Positions 14,027-17,606 of a DNA stretch of 17,606 nt are shown here, piece after piece (the stretch's first letter is position 1; each line of letters starts with the position of its first letter). The notes beneath the pieces were generated by a model. That model saw only the letters and a list, made by a program, of their open reading frames with translations, searched no databases and was not told the origin of the DNA. The translations under genes and the position numbers were made by a program. Source of the DNA: an uncultured Mycoplasmatota bacterium (GTDB taxonomy: Bacteria > Bacillota_I > Bacilli_A > RF39 > UBA660); the NCBI GenBank assembly GCA_900547775.1, contig URHW01000011.1:1-17606 (forward strand), in the 5' to 3' direction.

Positions 14027-15334
14027 ATGTTTGAATATATGGGAGACCGTATTAGTAATGCAATTAAGAATATAAAAGGAATGGGTAGAATTACTGAGGA
14101 AAATATTGGTGATGCTATTCGTGAGATAAAGATGGCCCTATTAGAGGCCGATGTCAATTATGAAGTTGTTAAAGAATTTACTACTAATGTTAAAAATAAA
14201 GCGTTAGGTATGGATGTTAGTAAGAGTTTAAAACCTGATGAGGTTTTTATTAAATTAGTTAAGGACGAACTGGTTAGTTTATTAGGTTCTGATTATGTAC
14301 CACTTGTTACTGATAAAAAGTTTACTTGTATTATGCTTGTGGGTTTACAAGGTTCTGGTAAAACAACGACTTGTGGTAAAATAGCTAATTTAGTGCGTAA
14401 GAAAAATAGTAAGAATCCATTACTTGTTGCTTGTGATGTTTATAGACCAGCCGCTATTGATCAGCTATGTGAAGTAGGAAAGAGTTTAGGCATTCCTGTA
14501 TTTACTAAGGGTAAGGAAGATCCACGAGTTATTGTAAAAGAAGCATTAGAGTATGCAAAGACTAATAATAATGACTATGTTATTATCGATACTGCTGGTA
14601 GACTACATGTTGATGAAGAGTTAATGAAAGAACTTATTGATATAAATGAGATTGCAAATCCAGATGAAATTATCCTAGTAATTGATGCGATGATGGGACA
14701 AGATGCAATAAATGTTATTCGTGGATTTAATGATAAACTTCCACTTACTGGTGCTATCTTAACTAAGATGGATGGCGATACTAAGGGTGGTGTAGCATTA
14801 TCTGTTAGACATTTAACAAATATACCAATTAAGTTTGTTGGTGACAGTGAAAAGTTAGATGGATTAAGTCCTTTTTATCCAGAGAGAATGGCAGAACGTA
14901 TTTTGGATATGGGAGATATTTTATCTATTGCCGAGAAGGCAGAGAGTGTTATTGATGAAGATGAAGCTAAAGATTTAACGCGTAAGATGAAAAAAGGCTC
15001 TTATGATTTAGAAGATTTTCTTACTAATATGAAACAAATTAAAAAGTTAGGACCACTTGAAAATATCTTAAAGATGCTTCCTGGTGCAAGAAATATGGGA
15101 CTTAATAATATTAATATTAATCCAAAGGATATGGCTCATGTTGAAGCAATAGTCTTATCTATGACACCTTACGAAAGAAGACATCCAGAAGTATTAAAAG
15201 CTAGTCGTAAGATTAGAATAGCAAAGGGTTCTGGAAGAAGTGTTGAAGAAGTTAATAGACTTTTAAAGCAATTTGAGATGATGAAAGACATGATGAAGAA
15301 GATGAGTAGTGGTAACTTTAAGATGCCTTTTTAG
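14027..15334 (+). CDS. ffh: Signal recognition particle GTPase Ffh
   Basis: Ffh binds SRP RNA and nascent signal sequences and, with FtsY, delivers ribosomes to the SecYEG channel. Domains: helical N domain (1-~90), G domain with P-loop GLQGSGKTT (106-114), DVYRPAAIDQL, DTAGRLHVDEEL and TKMDGDTKGG, then a methionine-rich M domain from ~300 with MLPGARN and the SMTPYERRHPEV stretch. The end is Met/Lys-rich as usual. The length is 435 residues. The ATG at 14027 is preferred over the in-frame GTG at 14018 because the GTG is part of the ribosome binding site AGGTGATA and the family starts close to MFEYMGDRI. rpsP, a common neighbour, is absent. Confidence 0.97.
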   Translation: MFEYMGDRISNAIKNIKGMGRITEENIGDAIREIKMALLEADVNYEVVKEFTTNVKNKALGMDVSKSLKPDEVFIKLVKDELVSLLGSDYVPLVTDKKFTCIMLVGLQGSGKTTTCGKIANLVRKKNSKNPLLVACDVYRPAAIDQLCEVGKSLGIPVFTKGKEDPRVIVKEALEYAKTNNNDYVIIDTAGRLHVDEELMKELIDINEIANPDEIILVIDAMMGQDAINVIRGFNDKLPLTGAILTKMDGDTKGGVALSVRHLTNIPIKFVGDSEKLDGLSPFYPERMAERILDMGDILSIAEKAESVIDEDEAKDLTRKMKKGSYDLEDFLTNMKQIKKLGPLENILKMLPGARNMGLNNININPKDMAHVEAIVLSMTPYERRHPEVLKASRKIRIAKGSGRSVEEVNRLLKQFEMMKDMMKKMSSGNFKMPF

Positions 15335-15345
15335 GTGTCTTTTTT
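15321..15345 (+). terminator. Intrinsic terminator overlapping the ffh stop codon
   Basis: AGATGCCT (15321-15328) pairs with AGGTGTCT (15333-15340), including two G-U pairs, with a TTTT loop and a six-T tail. The stop TAG (15332-15334) is at the loop edge. The weaker stem suggests partial read-through into the next gene, which has no clear promoter of its own. Confidence 0.65.
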
Positions 15346-15380
15346 ACAAAAGTGTGATCAAAGCAAAAAAAGGAGAAAAT

Positions 15381-15710
15381 ATGGAAGAAAGAGTATTTAA
15401 TAAATTAGTTAGGGATAAGATTCCCGAGAAGATAAAAAATAATGGAGAAGTACCTTATACAAGAGTACTAAGTGATGAGGAGTTTAGAATAGAACTTGAA
15501 AAGAAGTTATTAGAAGAATGTAATGAAGTATTAAAAGCAGTGAGTCTAGAGGATAGAGTAGAAGAACTAGCAGACGTGCTTGAAGTATTATGCGCAATAG
15601 GCGCTCTTGAAGGTAAAGACTTAGATAGTATAATTTCTGTTATGAAAAGCAAGCGTGAAAAAAGAGGCGGGTTTAGTCAAAAAATATTTTTGGAGAAGAC
15701 AGCAAAATAA
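15381..15710 (+). CDS. MazG / phosphoribosyl-ATP pyrophosphohydrolase-like nucleotide hydrolase
   Basis: This 109-residue all-alpha protein begins with the family signature FNKLVRDKIPEKI. It carries the MazG-superfamily metal motif EExxE (EECNE) followed by ExxD (ELAD), which binds magnesium for pyrophosphate release from a nucleoside triphosphate. Although often labelled phosphoribosyl-ATP pyrophosphohydrolase, no histidine genes are nearby, so a house-cleaning role on non-standard or damaged nucleotides is more likely. The start is ATG 15381, directly after AAAGGAG; the same frame runs on upstream to 15309, but this would cross the ffh terminator. The C-terminal KREKRGGF motif is conserved in these small proteins. 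Confidence 0.85.
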   Translation: MEERVFNKLVRDKIPEKIKNNGEVPYTRVLSDEEFRIELEKKLLEECNEVLKAVSLEDRVEELADVLEVLCAIGALEGKDLDSIISVMKSKREKRGGFSQKIFLEKTAK

Positions 15711-15716
15711 TTACAC

Positions 15717-15751
15717 TTGATTTTAAACTTATTAAGTGTTAAAATCTTTTT
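15717..15751 (+). promoter_or_regulatory. Promoter of the T-box/serS unit, overlapping a possible terminator
   Basis: TTGATT (15717-15722), a 17-bp spacer and TAAAAT (15740-15745) form a plausible sigma-A promoter whose start would lie near 15752, where the T-box begins. The same DNA forms a hairpin (GATTTTAA 15719-15726 with TTAAAATC 15739-15746, extendable past a bulged G) followed by five T residues, so it may also end the transcript of the upstream hydrolase. Confidence 0.6.
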
Positions 15752-15942
15752 ATAAAGCGAGGATATAGGATTATAGTTAAAGATAATTTTAAGAGAGTTA
15801 GTGGCTGGTGAGAACTAATAAGGACTTTAACGAATCTACCTATTAGTGATGTTAATAGCATCCGGCATTGCCGTTATATGAATTAAGTTAAATTGAGGAT
15901 GGTACCGCATTTATATGCTCCTTATGTGCCATTCTTTTTTTT
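15752..15942 (+). promoter_or_regulatory. Serine-specific T-box leader (tRNA-sensing riboswitch) with terminator
   Basis: Stem I runs from about 15756. The GAA before the specifier leads to TCT (Ser, 15835-15837) followed by a purine, as the family requires. The antiterminator is textbook: AGGA (15896-15899), the 7-nt bulge TGGTACC (15900-15906), GCA/TGC (15907-15909, 15916-15918) and TCCT (15919-15922). The competing terminator pairs GGATGGTAC (15898-15906 region) with GTGCCATTC (15926-15934) before eight T residues (15935-15942). Uncharged tRNA-Ser would stabilise the antiterminator and switch serS on. The bulge TGGT would pair best with a tRNA ending ACCA; a G discriminator, usual for tRNA-Ser, would need a G-U pair. 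Confidence 0.9.
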
Positions 15943-15963
15943 GTTAAGAAAAGAGAGGGTTTT

Positions 15964-16035
15964 ATGAATAAACGATCGGATAGAATGCTTATGTTTAATA
16001 ATTTATTTAAAAGAAAGGTTGATGATGTAAAATGA
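15964..16035 (+). CDS. 23-codon ORF between the T-box and serS, overlapping the serS start (ATGA)
   Basis: A strong ribosome binding site (GAGAGGG) lies 4 nt before ATG 15964. The frame encodes 23 residues, starting MNKRSDRMLMFNNLF and ending in a basic then acidic tail, and stops at TGA 16033-16035. The stop overlaps the serS ATG (16032) by ATGA. The only purine-rich element before serS (AAAGG, 16014-16018) is 13 nt from its ATG, so serS translation probably depends on ribosomes ending this ORF. It contains one serine codon, the otherwise uncommon TCG. I know no family for the peptide; it may matter only as a translation relay. Confidence 0.55.
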   Translation: MNKRSDRMLMFNNLFKRKVDDVK

Positions 16036-17318
16036 TAGATATTAAACTTATTAGAGAAAATAGAGAATTAGTTAAAGAAAATATTAAGAAGAAATTTCAA
16101 GACGAAAAATTACCTTTAGTTGATGAAATTTATGAGTTAGATGAAGCAGTAAGAGATGCCAAGGTTAAAGGTGATAATTTGCGAGCAGAGAAAAACAAGT
16201 TATCTGGTGAGATTGGTAAGTTAATGCGAGATGGCAAGAAAGAAGAAGCCGAAGATATTAAGAAAAAAATTGCTGATATGGATGCACAGATTAAGATATT
16301 AGAAGTTTCTTTTGAAAAGAAGAATGCTCTTATTAAAGAAAAAATGATGGTAATACCTAATATTATAGATGAAAGTGTGCCAATTGGAAAAGATGATAGT
16401 GAAAATGTTGAGGTTCAAAGATTTGGAGAGGCTTATAAGCCAAGTTTTGAGATACCTTATCATGCTGATATTATTGCGATGTATAATGGATTAGATAAAG
16501 AATCTGCTGGTAGAACTAGTGGTGAAGGATTTTATTATTTATTAGGTGATGTTGCTAGACTTCATGAAGCGATGATTGCTTATGCTAGAAATTATATGAT
16601 CGATAAAGGATTTACTTATGCAATTCCACCTTTTATGATTCATGCTGGTGTTGTTACTGGGGTTATGTCATTTCCTGAGATGGAAGCAATGATGTATAAG
16701 ATTGAAGGAGAAGATTTATACTTAATTGGTACTAGTGAGCACTCAATGATAGGTAGATTCCAAGGACAACTTATTGATAAAAAAAGTTTACCTATTAAGA
16801 TGACTAGTTATTCACCTTGTTTTAGAAAAGAGGGGGGATCTCATGGTTTAGAGGAACGTGGTTTATATAGAGTTCATCAATTTGAAAAAGAAGAGATGAT
16901 TGTTCTTTGCGAGCCAGAAGATTCAATGAAGTTCTATAATGAAATGTGGAAATATACTGTTGAAGTGTTTAGAAACATGAATGTACCAGTTAGACAGTTA
17001 GAATGTTGTAGTGGTGATTTAGCTGATTTAAAGGTTAAGAGTTGTGATATTGAGGCTTGGAGTCCTAGACAAGAGAAGTATTTTGAAGTTGGATCATGCT
17101 CTAATTTAGGTGATGCACAAGCAAGAAGACTAGGTATTAGAGTTAAGGGAGATAATGGTAATTATTACTTACATACTTTAAATAATACAGTTGTGGCTAG
17201 TCCTAGGGGATTAATTGCAGTACTTGAAAATAATTATAATGAAGATGGAACTCTTACTATACCCGAAGTGTTAAGACCATACATGGGTGGTAAGGAAAAG
17301 CTTATTCCAGTAAAATAG
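16032..17318 (+). CDS. serS: Serine-tRNA ligase (SerRS)
   Basis: SerRS charges tRNA-Ser (and tRNA-Sec where present). The 428-residue protein starts with the tRNA-binding coiled-coil arm (~25-105, Lys/Glu/Asp-rich heptads). The class II core follows: GTSEHSMIG, motif 2 SPCFRKEGGSHGLEERGLYRVHQF, CSGDLADLKVKSCDIEAW, SSCSN-type GSCSNLGDAQARR, and motif 3 ending VLRPYMGG. Before motif 3 it has LNNTVVASPRGLIAVLENN, where the commonest bacterial form is LNGSGLAVGRTLVA; this marks a distinct SerRS subtype, not a defect. Control is by the serine T-box and probably by coupling to the 23-codon ORF. Confidence 0.97.
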   Translation: MIDIKLIRENRELVKENIKKKFQDEKLPLVDEIYELDEAVRDAKVKGDNLRAEKNKLSGEIGKLMRDGKKEEAEDIKKKIADMDAQIKILEVSFEKKNALIKEKMMVIPNIIDESVPIGKDDSENVEVQRFGEAYKPSFEIPYHADIIAMYNGLDKESAGRTSGEGFYYLLGDVARLHEAMIAYARNYMIDKGFTYAIPPFMIHAGVVTGVMSFPEMEAMMYKIEGEDLYLIGTSEHSMIGRFQGQLIDKKSLPIKMTSYSPCFRKEGGSHGLEERGLYRVHQFEKEEMIVLCEPEDSMKFYNEMWKYTVEVFRNMNVPVRQLECCSGDLADLKVKSCDIEAWSPRQEKYFEVGSCSNLGDAQARRLGIRVKGDNGNYYLHTLNNTVVASPRGLIAVLENNYNEDGTLTIPEVLRPYMGGKEKLIPVK

Positions 17319-17344
17319 AGTAACAGAAATGTTATTCTTTTTTT
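17318..17344 (+). terminator. Intrinsic terminator at the serS stop codon
   Basis: GAGTAACA (17318-17325) pairs with TGTTATTC (17330-17337) around a GAAA loop, with one G-U pair, followed by seven T residues. It starts in the last base of the serS stop. Confidence 0.9.
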
Positions 17345-17518
17345 ATATTGAGACATAATAAAGTAAACTAAGTGTTAAATAAGATAAAAAAATTAAATAA
17401 TTTATTTTTTATAAGGTGGTTAATAAAAATAAATAGGGTGCCTAGCAATTAAGCCAAACTAATAAAGTATAAATCTAAAAGCGAACGGTTCCGTAGAATA
17501 TTTAGGTTAAAAATTAAC
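17345..17518 (+). other. Noncoding stretch after serS; possible small structured RNA
   Basis: No ORF with a ribosome binding site is visible. The left part (17345-17410) is nearly pure A/T. From about 17410 base composition becomes more mixed, and a hairpin can form: AATCTAAA (about 17471-17478) with TTTAGGTT (about 17501-17508), enclosing a small ACG/CGT hairpin with a GTTC loop. A second small hairpin is GTTAA/TTAAC. It does not match any tRNA, SRP RNA, T-box or riboswitch that I recognise. Confidence 0.25.
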
Positions 17519-17547
17519 TAGACATTAAAGTTTGTGTGATATATAAT
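17519..17547 (+). promoter_or_regulatory. Promoter of the gene leaving the window
   Basis: TAGACA (17519-17524), a 17-bp spacer and a perfect TATAAT (17542-17547). Transcription would start near 17554, giving a leader of about 20 nt before the ATG at 17574. Confidence 0.65.
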
Positions 17548-17573
17548 ATTTATAGAAAGTAGAGGTAAAATAA

Positions 17574-17606
17574 ATGAATCAAGAAGAAATAAAAAAGAAA
17601 CAAAAA
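17574..17606 (+). CDS. Start of an unidentified protein (3' partial)
   Basis: ATG 17574 follows AGAGGT (17561-17566) at normal spacing and lies downstream of a good promoter. Only MNQEEIKKKQK is visible before the window ends. The Lys/Glu-rich start is not enough to name a family. Confidence 0.6.
   Translation, partial: MNQEEIKKKQK

Noticed and set aside
15309..15380. N-terminal extension of the MazG-like gene
   Set aside because: It would start within ffh and cross the terminator hairpin; AAAGGAG directly before ATG 15381 sets the start, which gives the normal family length.
16700..17250. Frameshift or defect in serS at the unusual pre-motif-3 sequence
   Set aside because: The frame is continuous and LNNTVVASPR is followed by an intact motif 3, so it reads as a subtype difference, not damage.
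17430..17518. tRNA gene or second T-box after serS
   Set aside because: GGTTCC resembles part of a T-loop or T-box, but no cloverleaf, CCA-type acceptor stem, TGGNACC bulge or terminator could be fitted.

Overview
The window is AT-rich DNA from a walled, low-G+C Gram-positive bacterium using the standard code (TGG for Trp, TGA as a true stop). The Firmicutes assignment rests on the gene order rlmN-prpC-prkC-rsgA-rpe, a PASTA-domain kinase, a T-box leader before serS, strong AGGAGG-type ribosome binding sites, and secreted SH3/glucosaminidase and dockerin modules. Uncultured gut-type Bacilli or Clostridia fit best; I cannot name a species.

Layout. Positions 1-758 hold the 3' end of a surface-type protein whose last ~60 codons look like the variable region of a diversity-generating retroelement (DGR). 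Positions 828-2808 hold a CDP-alcohol phosphatidyltransferase overlapping an AI-2E family membrane protein. Positions 2844-7758 hold a tightly coupled operon: rlmN, PP2C phosphatase, PASTA Ser/Thr kinase, rsgA and rpe, each pair overlapping or nearly touching. Positions 7770-9691 are an accessory island inside this core region: an SOS-type promoter resembling the recA promoter, then three or four tandem DinD-like N-terminal (Bro-N) modules, of which only the last keeps its C-terminal part. All share an odd start region. recA follows (9868-10896). Positions 11000-13977 encode two exported proteins: an SH3-glucosaminidase-dockerin protein whose glucosaminidase halves appear in swapped order, and a membrane-anchored cadherin-like protein. 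ffh (14027-15334), a MazG/PRA-PH-like hydrolase (15381-15710), a serine T-box leader, a 23-codon ORF overlapping serS, and serS (16032-17318) follow. The window ends in a noncoding stretch, a good promoter and the first 11 codons of another gene.

How it fits together. The middle operon joins ribosome maturation and modification (RlmN, RsgA) to a phosphatase/kinase pair that senses cell-wall fragments. The secreted pair probably acts on, or is attached to, the cell wall. The dinD-like array and recA appear to be SOS co-regulated, because about 90 bp of promoter and operator sequence is shared by both. Transcription units are very compact: terminator hairpins often begin in the stop codon, and the next -10 box lies within about 15 nt of the U-tract.

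The items most worth following up are the Bro-N cassette array with its shared frame break and duplicated SOS promoter, the permuted glucosaminidase, the DGR-type variable region, and the short ORF coupled to serS.
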